Positions 49,834-62,695 of a DNA stretch of 64,000 bases are shown here, in pieces; the stretch's first letter is position 1; each line of letters starts with the position of its first letter. Source of the DNA: Steinernema hermaphroditum (taxonomy: Eukaryota; Nematoda; Chromadorea; Rhabditida; Steinernematidae); the NCBI GenBank assembly GCA_030435675.1, contig CM059623.1, forward strand, positions 8,582,012 through 8,646,011, given 5' to 3'. A program made the position numbers and the translations under genes. Under the pieces are notes generated by a model, which was not told the origin of the DNA, ran no database searches, and worked only from the letters and a program-made list of their open reading frames with translations.

Positions 49834-51886
49834 ATGTCCGCCGAATCCGAAGACATGGGCGACGTTTACATCGTCGAAGCGCTCCTCAAGGACCGCACCC
49901 GGAAGGTATCCGTCGCCATCTCACCCTCCCAAAATCGGTCCTTTTCAGGGTAAAACCGAGTACCTCGTCAAATGGAGAGACTGGGGACCCAAGTAAGTCT
50001 TTCGCCCAGCTGGCGCCTCTTTTTGCGGTAAAAAGGCGTTTCGGACGCCCTTTGTGACGTCACTTCGGCATCGGGGGCGGCGGCGGGCGCCCGGCACGCT
50101 TTATGGCTTCTATGCACTCCTGGGGTTTCGCTAGACGGCGATGTTTGTGCGGTAAACAGATGGACGTGTCTTTTGACCTTTGCGGTCGACGGTCGCAGCG
50201 AGAGTTCCGCAGGGAAACCACGCGGGACTCGGCGCCAAACGGGTTTCTCCCCGAAAGTTCCGGCTTCGCGATCGACAAAAACGCGCCAAAGAGAGAAAGC
50301 GGAGGCAGGGGCCAGTGGGTCATGGCGCCTGATTCCCTTCGTCGACATCAAGGGCCGATCCTCTATGGCCTCGGCTAATTGCCTCGGAGTCCTTTTCCCG
50401 AACAAAACACGGCTAAGAGACCACAACTCACACAGAGAAATCCTTCTCGGAAGGATTTACAAGTACAGAGCTTCTAGGACTTTCATCGAATTCAAAGACT
50501 TCAGAGGTCGAATTCAAAACCTCACAGCTCTCAATAAATCATGCCGGCTCGACCGCTTGTCCCCCGGGACGGTTGGCTCCTTCCAGGCACCTACCGTACC
50601 CAGGGGCCTTTTTGTCGGCTGCCGGTTCGGAATCGCAACAACGGCGCTAGCCGAGCCGCCGCGCAAAGGAAAGACGCGCGCGCGCCTCGCACGTTTATGT
50701 CCCTCGCGTAGTCACTCATTTCTGATTCAAAAATGTCGCGTCGCCGCTCCGCTCGCCTGGCTGTGAACAAGGTGCTCCAAGCGTAGGATCAGCCTTGGTC
50801 ACACAGATTCTGACGCCCTCCTCCTTTAGGCATAACTCGTGGGAGCCGCGCGACAACATTCTCGACGAACGGCTTCTGATCGAGTACGAGGAGCAGAAGA
50901 AGAAGCAGGAGTCCCGGAAGCGCGCCTCCGCCGGAAGCGTCGTCTCGCCGAAGAAGTCGTCGAAGGCGACGCCCCCCATGAAGCGGCCTCGGAGGTCGAC
51001 GCGCGCCGAAACCGAGGAGACCGACGAAGGTGAGTCTTCCCCACCCGGGCCCCACGACCATCGTCCTTTCAGTGGAAGAGTCGCCCTCGACGTCGCGGAC
51101 CCGAGGAACCCGACGCTCACGTGCCGCTGCGGCTAAGGCGAAGGAGGTAGAAGCCGAGGAGGCGCCGGAAGCAGAAGCCGAGGCAGAATCCGCCGCCGAG
51201 AAGCCCTCGGAGGAGGCGGCGACGGAGGAGGCCGAGGAGGAGAAGAAGGTGGAGGAGGGCGAGAAGGCGGCGGAGAAGGAGGCCGACGCCGAGAAGGACG
51301 CCGAGGAGTCGGCCGAAGAGGGCGCCGCTTCGAACGAGGAAGCGAAGAACGAGGCCGAGGCGACGTCGGTGACGGTCAGCGAGGAGACGCAGAGCGCCGA
51401 GGACGTGATGGAGGCGACAGTGAAGGAGGAAGTCGTCGAAGAGCAGGAGATCGGCGGTGAACAGAGCGAGGCTGTTCCCAACGAGCCCGCCGCCAACGAG
51501 TTCTACGGTAGGTCGAGGGAATTAGCCGCGCGGATTATGCCTCCTGGGGTGATCCTGATGAAGCCCATTAGGGCAGCTCGGGGCCCGAAGGGTCAGAAGT
51601 AACGCGCGGTGTTTCAGTGAAGAAGACGGAGGACACGGTGACGACGACGACGACGGAGAACGGGAAGGAGACGATGACGAAGCGCGTCTCCGAGGAGACC
51701 TACGTCCTGACGACGAAGGAGGAGAGCACGCACAAGCTGCAGATCGTCGAGGAGAGCACCGACGACGCCCGCAAGATCCAAGAGATCAAGCAGCAGATGA
51801 TCGACGAGACGGTCAGTGAGCCCGAAGTGTCGACCTCGTCGACGCTCGTCGACGACGCCTCCGGAAGCAGCGACGCCCTAAACTAG
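49834..51886 (+). CDS. Polycomb-like chromodomain protein (CBX/cec type)
   Basis: Five exons (49834-49905, 49949-49992, 50830-51029, 51073-51507, 51618-51886) give 339 residues. The ATG follows a tttcag acceptor at 49831. N-terminal chromodomain: [40 protein letters not shown], with the aromatic cage positions (Y, W, W) intact, so methyl-lysine binding (H3K27me3 or H3K9me) is expected. A Lys/Arg-rich linker follows, then a very acidic Glu/Ala-rich region and a Thr/Glu-rich tail. It resembles worm CEC proteins such as CEC-1, but I cannot assign the orthologue. An 837 bp intron splits the chromodomain. Nuclear chromatin reader, possibly working with the PCGF neighbour (inference). Confidence 0.88.
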
Positions 51887-51983
51887 CCTCTAAAACTCAG
51901 GTCGGCGCCTGAACCAGCCTTCTGTCCTGTCCCTTCTCTTTCGCCGCCCGACCGCTACCGTACCCTAACGCACCGTGTTTCAG

Positions 51984-52172
51984 CGCAAGTGGCACGACGA
52001 GGCGGTCGTCGAGGCACTCGAGGAGCCCCACTCAACCTCCGACGACCTCCCCGGCCCCTCCTCGTCCCTGCAGCAGTCCCTTCCCGAGCCCTTCTCCTAC
52101 GCGCCGGCGGCGTCGATCACCGAGGTGCCCGGCAACGGCGCCTCTGCCTCCATCACCGTTGTCGAGTTCTGA
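51984..52172 (+). CDS. Alternative 3' exon of the chromodomain gene
   Basis: A 63-codon open stretch (RKWHDEAVVEALEEPHSTS ... ITVVEF, stop 52170-52172) begins right after a tttcag acceptor. A GTCAGTGAG donor at 51812 in the last exon would join it in phase 0, replacing the last 25 codons. This gives an alternative C-terminus; the alternative is that the exon belongs to unspliced 3' UTR. Only RNA evidence can decide. Confidence 0.45.
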   Translation, partial: RKWHDEAVVEALEEPHSTSDDLPGPSSSLQQSLPEPFSYAPAASITEVPGNGASASITVVEF

Positions 52173-55100
52173 GAATCACTTGTTAGATCATCGTTGTTGT
52201 ACATAAGCAACTCTCGCCCCGACCCCTACCGTACCCCTCCAGGCATTTCCCTCTCTGAATGACTTAATTTATTGCTTCTCCCGTCGTTGTCTTCTTAAGT
52301 CTCTCCTCTCCACACGTCCCACAAATTCGTATAATAAACTATCCTCTCTCATCCTTTCGGTCCCGGCACGATTGCCTGCAGTTCCGTTTGGCGCAGCCTT
52401 AACGAAGCGCGCGCCGATTTCGCGCGTTGTTTTCGGGCGCACGATCGATTCGCGGCGACGATCCAAGGTCACTCGGCGGTGGATTACGGTAGCCGAGGAT
52501 CGGCCGAAGAGGGAGCGCGAAGAGCACAGTATGGGGACGCGTAATCGCCGCCGAATGGCGCGGAAAGGACGTCGTCGTCGACGGCAAACAAGCCCGGCTC
52601 GTGTTACTGTACATATGCAAATCAGCCGATATTAGGGATGCACTCGGAGAGGGTCGGGTTCGCGACGGTTTTATGCGACGTTTCGGGAGGAGAAGTCGTG
52701 GGAAAGGGAGAGGCGAAGGAGGACAATGCATTCAAATCAGCACTTTCAGGACTACTGAAGAAACATCGCATCTTCGTGTAACCGAAAGTGTCTCTTTTTG
52801 AGTCACAAAGAGAGGAAATGGACGCATTGTATGGGGCAGTTTCGCCATCTAAGCGCGTAAACAAGATAAACAAACAGAAATCAATAACAAGATAGCTAGA
52901 GGGCTAGAAGAACGCCAGAATTCATACAAAAGGGAAGTTAAAATCTGCTCGTTGATGCTGTAGTATAAATCCTCTTGGCACATTCCACTGAAAAACAAAC
53001 GAAAGAAAGGCGCAAAGATGGTTGAGAGTTCGCACATCAATGAACAGAGTTTCATTGTGTCCCACAGTACATCTTCCTTTTTCAGTTATTTCCCGTTCTC
53101 CGAAGTACTTTCCGAAGTAAAATAAAAAATCGTCCTTACCGTATCCTTGACCATAGACTTTTTAGCGCTAGAACAAAAACACACACTCCTACAGCCATTC
53201 TAGATGCAAATCAGAGTTTAGTGACAGGATACCGAAGTGCCCATTAGTGATCGAGTTCGAAAACAATGGTTCATCTAATTGTGCGTAATGATGATAGTGT
53301 TCTTAAAGATGCTTCATGAGAGTCAAATAAAATAAGCCTGCATCATTTCTTCTACAGTAATAGTTTGAAAGAAATCATCGGAAACACGGACCGTAATCAG
53401 TTGATGTCGAATCGGTCGGTAGCGGGTGAAGTCGGCTGCAAGAGACATCCTATGTTGTCTATTTTCGCTGGCCTTCTAATGCTTTCGATTCTTGAAATAA
53501 ACCCGAAGTCGAGTCGTTTGAAGAAAACCACTTCTTCGCGAACACCACTTTCCCTCTCGAAACCGTTCCCTGTAGTTTGTGATTCTCACTTCGATATTAG
53601 CTTTGCCACCGTCTGAAGTGATTGCCGGCCTCTTTGATCTGCCGCCCTCTCTGCGGGACCAATCACCAATCTCCCACAGAAGTGGAGCCGGCAGGTGCCA
53701 AAGGGAACTCCTGACCCTAGCCATATGTGGCGCGGCGTGTCGCACGCCCGTTAACTTTCCAAACAAAGAATCGTATGGCAACATGTGCCTGGCACCGGCG
53801 ACGTCCGTTCGGAAGTAAGCGGCGAGGGGAATTGCTGGAAAGGAACGCGGACGAGTTGATACCTAAGGGACTTTCATAACTTTAGAGGAGAAGGAAAGGA
53901 GGAGAAAGGAGGAGAAAGGCGAATGACCTGGATCTTCTTCTACAAATGTTGCTGGAAAGGGGAAAAAGGAAAGGGATAGGTAAAGGGACATAAAACTGCC
54001 TAGAGCCGACAAAAGACAGAAATGCACCTCTCAGTCTTGTAGACAAACGCTACAGACAGTGTCGTACATAAGTCGTAAAAATTAACAAAACTGTCTCTGC
54101 GTTTGACTACGAGACATTTTCTTCTCTTGAAACATTTTTTCATTTCCAAGAGAATATCTGTTTCCATTTAAAAGGAACAAAGTGCCCACACTAATGAGAT
54201 GTCTATATTCGCAGGCTATTAGATGTGTATTTAGGCTCACTTAAGTTCAGTTATTCACTTAAACACACTACGACAACTTAAAATTGCGGCGTCCTTGAGA
54301 AAATCTCTGACCTGACGGACAAAATGATTCAAAAGGTGGGTTGCTGATTGATAGGAAGTGTTCAAAGCAGAGCTTTGAGGATTGCTTCCTTATTTCGTCG
54401 GCCCGGAGACACATGTACACGACCCAAAGTGCATCTCTTTTTCTGAGCCATTGGAGAACCCATCGAAGCTGTTCTAATTGCGCGGTACACGCGACGACGA
54501 TTTGATGGACGGCCAATCGGAGACTTCTTCTAATATTCATTAGATCTGGATTGTGCGCTAATTGCGCTTTCCATGCAAAAAGCAATTTTCGTCGAAAGCA
54601 CTCTGTGTCTTCTAGTGGAAACTACGGTAGAGATTTGGACAGAGCTACAGTAGACAGATGTTTTTATATAAAATAGAAAAGGCGAAGCTCCTGAAGGGCA
54701 TCGGAGGGACCGTATGTCCATCAAAACAGATGAGGCAACGCCGAGGCTGTGCATCTGACCCCGATCTCCTTAGATCTGAGCTCGGATTGAGGACTTCTTC
54801 TGCAGAGAAATCCCTTCTTGACATCTTCTGGACAACCGTATGGTTCAGAAGGCCCGAATCTCCTTATTTCGAAGATTGACGTCCATCGCAGCGTATTATC
54901 CCTTGCAGTCCGAATACGGTAGCGCGGAGTCCTCATGCGATACCGTACCTTTCCACATATCTCTCCCCTCGCCTATCGTGCTCCTTCCGCCATAAATAAT
55001 CGTCCGAATAGGCACAGCACTCTCCTCTCCTCTGCCCCCTCGGAACACTCGGCCTAATGACAACAGGTGACCTCTCGGAGGGCACCCGAGGGCCGAGGAC

Positions 55101-58100
55101 CCCAGGGTGGATCGGGTGACGTCGCCGATCCCGACGGGCTCCGCTTCGTCTCAAAAACGGATTTTCGCTAAGAGCTCCGATTTTTAGGGGATTTCTCCCG
55201 TCTCAGCCCGATTGGCTCGTAATCCCGCGAGGCTGAGCCCTAGTGCAGCCGGGGCTTGGCGTCACCGGACTGACAAAACGGTGCTTCTGCGCACTCAAAG
55301 GAGGCCCTCAATTATTCGTGGCCCCAATGTGTAATTAGAGCCCGAAAAGCCACGAAAGGGCGATAATTAGGCGGCTTATCCGCTGCTCCTTCTCGTCGTC
55401 TTCGAGTGCCGGATTCGTCATTACGCCGATTGAACGCAGATGGCCAATAAAAAGTTGGTGTTGCGACCGTTAGGCGGTGACCATAATCGATGGCCGCGCT
55501 TCGCCCTCTTCGTCGCCGTCGGCGTTTTTTCGGTCGCGCAGTCGGGCGACGGCGCCGCGAATGAATGATTGATAATTGAGTGGAGGGCGCAGAGCACGAC
55601 GGGAGAGAACGTCCGCGGGGCGGAGTGTGGAGACAGCTGCAGCGACGATAAACAACACGGAATTATCGCCGCCGACGCCGCGGTGAGAGATTAGAGCCGA
55701 TAGGGCATCTGGGGTGCTCGTCGTGGGACCGGGGGCCGTCTCATTCGTCGTTTCGCCGAATTCTGAAGGCTAGGGGTGCACTGTGCGGACAGGAACAGGG
55801 GGTACTGTACTGCCTCTGTCTGTTCGATGCCTCTGGAGTCCTAGGGCTACCCTCACTTCATAGTACCATATACAGAAAGTAGGCGTCGATGGCCCTGGAA
55901 ACGGTCATCTGATCTCCAGAGGTTAGGAAAGCGCCTCCGTGCGTTCTCCTTTCCGACCACTGACCCACTAAACTCCGTGCTTCAAGCATCTCCCGAGGCG
56001 ATTCGAGCGAAAAGAACCAACTTCTTCTTCCGCCCGATTTACGACTTCGGAATCCCGAGGCGATTCTCCGCGTCGGGACACATTTACGGCCGAATCAATC
56101 ATCTCCTGACAGAGAACAAATTATGCGCATCAGGTGTCAACTGCCCCTAATCACCGCCCGCCCGCCTAATCAGTCGCCCTATCGTACCCCGGCTTCCGTC
56201 GCCATCTGCTTCGCCCTCCGACACGCCAATTGTCCATCACCGCACTGTCCACTCGATCATCGATTAGCATTTGGCGTGGTCACAAAACAAACGATCCTGT
56301 GCCCCCGCGCTCATCTCATTACCTACCGTACCCCGCCGCCACTCATCACAGCAGAGGTCACCGCGTTTGTGACATCGGCGCCCTCTCGAGCGCGTCCCCG
56401 ATGGTGTAAACTACAAAATGACCGAAAGGACCCGAGGAGACTCGGCGATGGTCTCTTATCAGGAGTGCGCCCAGGAGGTCCAGAGAAGCGCCTGGGGAGG
56501 ATCGAAGTGACGCCGGTCTTCAGGGACGATTCAGAGCATTCGTAGGCACTACAGTAACTGGGGTCTATAAAAAGTGAAGGAGCGATGGTCACACGACCAC
56601 TGATAACGTTATCGAGAACGCCGATCGAGTGCTCGGGGCGTCGTTTTTGCAAAAATCTGACTGATGGATGCACTTTGTGCGCCACTCTGTGAGCACTCTG
56701 GAAAGGTCATCGGTTCCACTGGAAATCAGCGAAAATGAAAATCTCCTGGTCCCATGGGATCGAATCATGGGAATCGGAATTTCTTTGATAGCTGATCTGC
56801 GTGTGAAGTAGCCTTTAGTTCGGTTCGGATTCACCCTACAAACGTTGCTGGATGAAGTAGGGTGGAATACTTAGAAAAAGCGTCATAACCAGGCATCCAC
56901 TCAATCCCAAGTACCCACGGGTCAGCTCGCCCAGTGGTCACCGTGATAGCCTAGTGTCCATCCCGTATTCCTCTAACGATTAAGGAACAAAAAGCAAACA
57001 TGTGTGCACATTTAATCAGCACTTCGGCGCAAAAGCTGAAAAGCAAACACTTCGTTGCACTGTATATAAAGAGTACATCGAAATCGACACATTTTGTGGG
57101 AAATGTGTCCTGGATCTATGGGAAGGTGATCGGAACCACAATTTCCAGAGACCTGGAAATATCCCGAAATAAGAGTTCAATGTCTTGGTAGTCATTCACG
57201 ATTTAAAGAGTCCATCTTCTGTGACTGACCGCAAGGGCCGTTTCGACGCCAGGAGGGCATCTAAGTGCCAACAAAAGGAGTCCTTCCATTAGGGACAATT
57301 ATCGTGTTAGGTGGCATAGCAACATCAAGCTCTTCCTCCTGGAAGCTCCTCAATGCGCTCAATTCTCCGTCGATTCGCCCTTCAGGACCACCCTGGAAGT
57401 CCATCAACCCTCTTCGTGCGCTTCGCCGCCTCGAGTTACGACCTATTCTGGCGTCGAGCACTCCAAAAAGTCCAATTTACTCCGACCTTGGCGGCGTCTC
57501 CATTCATCCCCTAATAGCATCCGTTCCACAAAGGAGTCCGCTGCCTCCCGAGGACGCGCTGACCTCCCTACAGTAACCATACTGTACTCGAGCGCTCCTT
57601 TGTTCGCTGTTTACTCTCCCTTTCTTCTGTTTACCTCCTCTCCGATTACACAATCGGGCGCAATTACAGTAATGAGCCGTCTCCGTGCCATCCGAGAGTC
57701 AAAACAAGTGCAAATTGGGCGTCGCCTCGACGGCGCCGGGGGCGGAGTCTGACGTCAGGCGCGCGAAAAGAAGCAGCGAGATGACATAACCGAGGCTAAT
57801 TGACACTCGAGGGCGGCGGAGGGCGTGCGGGCTTTCATTAACACGTGCGACCTTGGCTCGAGTGGCGCCGCGGGGATTTCGCACTTCGGAAGAACAAACA
57901 GCGGAAGAGGTTGTTTGTCGAGCAGATAAGCGCCGAGGACAAACATGTTGCGTTTTTGAGGAGCGCCTCGGAATTCGGATTAGCCGAACGGCGACGGAGA
58001 TGAGTCCAATTAGGGACGTGATCAATCAGACGATTCCCTTCCGCTCCGTCTGATCTGAAAGGGGCGAAGAACACCTGCCCCACGCGCAGATCTCATTTGC

Positions 58101-61100
58101 ATCTCTGAAAATTGAATGAGTCACCCTGAGCCGAGGCTGTCAAACTCAATTTGCATCTGAATGTCACTGGAGCGATTTGGCGCCTCGAAGTGCTAAGTGC
58201 AACTACAAGCACTAGGATACACAAACAGATTCCAGTAGGAAAGATTGAAAGGGCAGAGAAACAGTTGGGTCCTTGAGATTGAGAAACGATTGTACTGATT
58301 CCAGAAACGGCCCTCCAAACGAGTCAGAAACACAACACTAGGAACTATAGCAGGAACTGGATGCTAGTGAACCTCAAAAGACCTGCAAAGGAGATCCAAA
58401 GCGAAAGGCGTCGAAAGGACCCTTGTGATTAGAGGAGCTGGCGAACTTTGCAAATCGACGCCTATCGGATTGCAATGTTGCAACGGGAAGAGCTAAATTT
58501 TTTATTCTTTGCACAGTGGTTTCGTCTATTGATTCACAGCTTTCATTTACAGATTCCATGCGTAAAACCGAAATAATACAACGCCATAGAACACTGCAGG
58601 AACCTTCCTGAGTTTACGTTGGTTAGGCGCAGTTGAGTAATACGATAATCATCGAAATTTCGGCGAAATTGATGTTGCATGATCTGCAAGATAAATAATT
58701 CAGTATTCACGACAACAATGACAGTTTCCCAGAATCGAGGCCCGTCCGGCCTCCAATGTGTGTCCTTCTTGGGGGACAATAGTTACAAAAAGAAGGAATT
58801 CCAAAAGGACTAGAAACTGAAGGATGTTTTGTGATATGTTCTAATATAATGTGGACCAGCATCAAGATCTCCCGGTGAAACTTGGAGTAATGACGACAAA
58901 AAGCGAAGCGGTTCTACATACTTCATTGGTGATTATATCTGGGTGCAACATACTTACGAACATACTTGATTAGTATATCTGAGTGGAACCTTAAGAACAC
59001 AAGATATTGCAAATGTGATGTGCTGTGTTCTCTAATATCTCTGCTTAAGCGACGAGATTTCCAACTTCTCATGTCGTTACTCTCGACGAAACCCTTTTCA
59101 CCAAAAATCCCTATGACCTAGGAAAAGTTTGGCCTCCTATCAACATTCAGCTTCTAAAGTCGATTCTTAGATTCTTCTCTTTCAAAGCCGAAATATTAGA
59201 GATCCAAATAGTTCCAAGATTCGGTCAAAGAATTCTTTTTCTTGTCCTAATTATCAACCACTTGTCGACCCTTTTCTCTTTTGGGATCGCCTAACGAAGT
59301 GTTTCTTTTTGTTTGCTCTCCGGTCCCTCCCCCCAATCACGCCCCTCCGCAGTGCACTCCGAACCCTTCCTCTGCCTCTCTACTTCGCGGCGAGACGGTC
59401 ACTCCCGGCGTTCGGGGCAGTCGCCGGTCGTTCTCTGGGCGTCTCCGCTCTCTCCCGAGCGGAGATTAATAACCGCCGCCGCGAAAGCAAACACTCGCGT
59501 GCGATCTTTGTCACGTCACCTCCACTTGTCGCCCCCGATTGCTCTCCATAAATCGCACGTTTCGATGATTTACGTCGCCGTCGACATGTGTTGCTCGCTG
59601 TAATTACAAGCGAGAGGCGATTGAGGAGTCCGAGAGGAGCCTGCGGGCACATGGCCAAAGTAAAGAAAGAGCGTTGGTGGACAGAGGACCGGAACGGACG
59701 TTCATAGAGGCTCTAGGAACACATGGAACAAGGCGAAGAATGTTCAGAAAAAGACATTGTGCTTGCCTGATCATATCAGAATGATCGTACGAAGTTACAG
59801 AGTCAGATCGTAGATTTGGACATTCAAAGGTTACACTACGAGAAGGAGAAGACAATAAAGGTGTCGTTGTAATGGTTTAGGGGTTGCGTCACTTTGGAAA
59901 CGAGAAGGGCCTCATTTCAGTCTTCGGATCTTACAATAGTGTACGGAAATATAAAATAAGTTGGGATGTGGTTCTATCCTTTGATTATCACTCTAATCAT
60001 TGTCTTGTATGTGTAGCTTTGCAAATGAGAATAGCATTCCCTTTTTTGGCACAAGAGGGTCACACACACTCACCGATAAAGCTACCGTACCCGGTTGCCT
60101 CAACTGCATCCCAACCTTCCCTCTTCCAAACTACCATCCTCTGCTATCTCCACGCTTATCTCCTTCGCATTAATCTCCCCGCGGTGCTCATCAATCATCT
60201 TTCGATGTCGCCCTAAACCGGGGTCGTACAATAAATCTACCGTAACGGACTCCTCCTGGGATCCATAAACACCCGCTCGGCCATTCTCCGCCCGTAGGAC
60301 GACACCATAGACGCCACCGCCGCCGTCTACCTCTGCGCGCCAGACGATCGCGTACTCTGCGAGGAACTCCGCTAATCCCATTATCTCGATCTCCATGAAC
60401 AGATCGTCGTCCGAACGGCGATTCGCTCACCGCCGGTCCCACATGGCGTCGGCGGCGGCGCCGTTTCTTTGATGTCGCAGCAACAGGACGCCACGCCAAT
60501 CATCTGGCGGCGTTTTGATGACAAATGCCGAAAAAGAAAATAAACGGCTGCGTTACAAATTGGAAACACAAAGCGGCTCCCGATAGGAACGAAGCGGGGC
60601 TTTTGAAGTCGCTGTAATTGTGACGATTGGGAGCCACGAGAGAATACGGTAGTAGGAGAGGGAGATTGAGACAGGTGAGACCTCCAGGAACACTGTATTT
60701 TTTCGAAAAGTGGTCTGTTTTAAGGAGATAACAGAATTCCGGACAATTCCGGAAATTCCACCTTTTTTAGCCAGGGTATGATCGTCCAAATTACCTGGAG
60801 GACCTTTGGAAGACGCTTTCCTAAACAACATTCACTGACCTAATCCAACACATTATGAGGGTGGTTATTTTCTCGTTAGCAGATGCTAAGGGTCTCCAGA
60901 AAGTGTCCGTTTCCCACGTTCTCCCTTTCACGTGGACTTCCACGTCCATCCTTCGGGCGCCACAAGTTCGTTTTCTATAGAAAGCGATAAATCAGCGAAA
61001 AGCGCTGTTTTGGTTTCCGCTGATTCGCCCTGCGATCGATCGTCGTCGGAGAACGCTGCGTGATGCGATTACGGTATCGTTTTGTGGGAACGGCCCGATG

Positions 61101-62695
61101 TGTCAGCGACAACAAAGAACACTTCGGCCGTCGTCGGCCGAGAAGGTCACCCGGCGCCGAATAACAAATTAGCCTCGCGCTCGAGGGTTTCGTCGCTTTC
61201 GATTTCGCAAACTTCGCCATGTTAAACTTAGAACCTCTTCTTTCGGGTTCGCCGTCCTCCGTTCCCACACTTGGGGCTACCGTAACGGCCGTTCGCCTCT
61301 AATGATCTCGCTTTGTGTTCGTCTCGAGAAGCTGAATCCATAAATAATTCGCGATCCCGGCCGGAGCGAACGACGATCGCGGTGGGGAGGGCCCTCGGAG
61401 GCGTCGCGGCGCGCTGACGTCACAAAGGAACCTGTTTGCCTCGAGCACGAGGAAATCGCGTTTGAAAAACGGCCGGTTCTGCCGTTGGGACGAGCACGCT
61501 GAAGACCGTACGCTCCGGAGAGGCGCCGCCGAGGAGTTGTAAACAAACGCCGAATTCTGAATCACCCTGCGCCCCTCTGGTTTTGAGGGAAACCGAGAAG
61601 AGTAGCTTCTTTCACGGGGAAATGCACATTCCTGTCGGGGTACGGTACCTGATATGTGTACATGGTGAATGGAGAAGCTCTGCACATAGTGGATAAAGAG
61701 GGAGGAAAGATCAGTTCCAGATTGATAGCAGAGCACAAGTAGGGCACAAACGACGCTCACTGTTCACGAAAACACCGTAATTCCTAACCAGCCAAGTCAC
61801 AAACGGACTTCTTGAAGGGAGCTCAAGGAGATTCATTCCATCTCTGAAATCGGAAATCTCTCCAAAGAGCTTTCAGGACGTGGGGCATCCCGTAAACACT
61901 GCCCAGACCTAAACACCGATGACCATTCGAGTGCACTTGACAGTCATGTGGAGCACAAGAAGAGGGTGTCGCCGAGAAACAGTCGTCTTGAATTCGTCTC
62001 CTCTCTCCAGGCTCGAAGACCAACTCCGATTCGGAAGCTTTCCCTTCTTTATCCGCGTGCTGCAATCTCTAGTATGGCCCTATTTCTCGCTTCTAATAGG
62101 GCGATATGAGACGCTACTACAGTACTTTTTCTGTGTTTTATGACTCTAAAGCAAAGTACACACGGTTTAGTTGTTTGTTCGCGAGCTGTTATTTGCTTTT
62201 TCAGAGCAAAGAGTTGTGACCCACTTTCGATGGAGCAAAGAAGAAGGTACAAAAGTTATAAAACGTGTTTTCTCAGTCGTTTTTCCAAAGTGGCCGAATT
62301 CACAACAAAAACATCGAAGACAACTAAACACCCTCCGTATATGCCGACAAGAAGGCCTTCTTCGTCTTTTCTGTGGCTATGAGGACCGGAAGCGGCCTCT
62401 CCCGTCATACAGCTCGTCAAATAAATGTAAGCCTGCACGCCCCTTGCTCTTTTTGCCCTGAGTCCAAAGAGCGCCCGAGGACATCCCTTGCCCCCACTTC
62501 CGTCAAATCCCCCCAAATGGCGTCCGCCAGTGGCCCTCCCGCGCGCCCTGTGGAAGGCAACATTGCCTAACTGCTCGGCGGGACCAAACTACATACTACG
62601 AACGGCGCGCCTCGGCCGCGGCGATCGATCGGATTGGGCCGATCGCCCGGCGATGCGCCTAATTGACTGAATTTTCTCGAAATTAGAGGAAAATC
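52173..62695. other. 10.5 kb region without a supported gene
   Basis: Longest gene-free stretch in the window. Composition alternates: GC-rich blocks (52.4-52.7, 55.0-56.6, 57.6-58.1, 59.3-59.6, 61.0-61.6 kb) and AT-rich blocks (52.8-54.7, 58.2-59.2 kb). Short frames exist throughout but I see no splice pattern, domain or conserved start in any. Many copies of the TACCGTA/TACTGTA word family occur. Probably regulatory for the flanking genes or holding non-coding transcripts that cannot be read from sequence. Confidence 0.45.
53884..53920 (+). repeat. Polypurine (GGAGAAAGG)-rich tract
   Basis: Run of purine-only sequence, with repeated AGGAGAAAGG units on this strand. Confidence 0.8.

Noticed and set aside
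54268..54585. 105-codon minus-strand frame
   Set aside because: No family resemblance, no splice partners; length compatible with chance.
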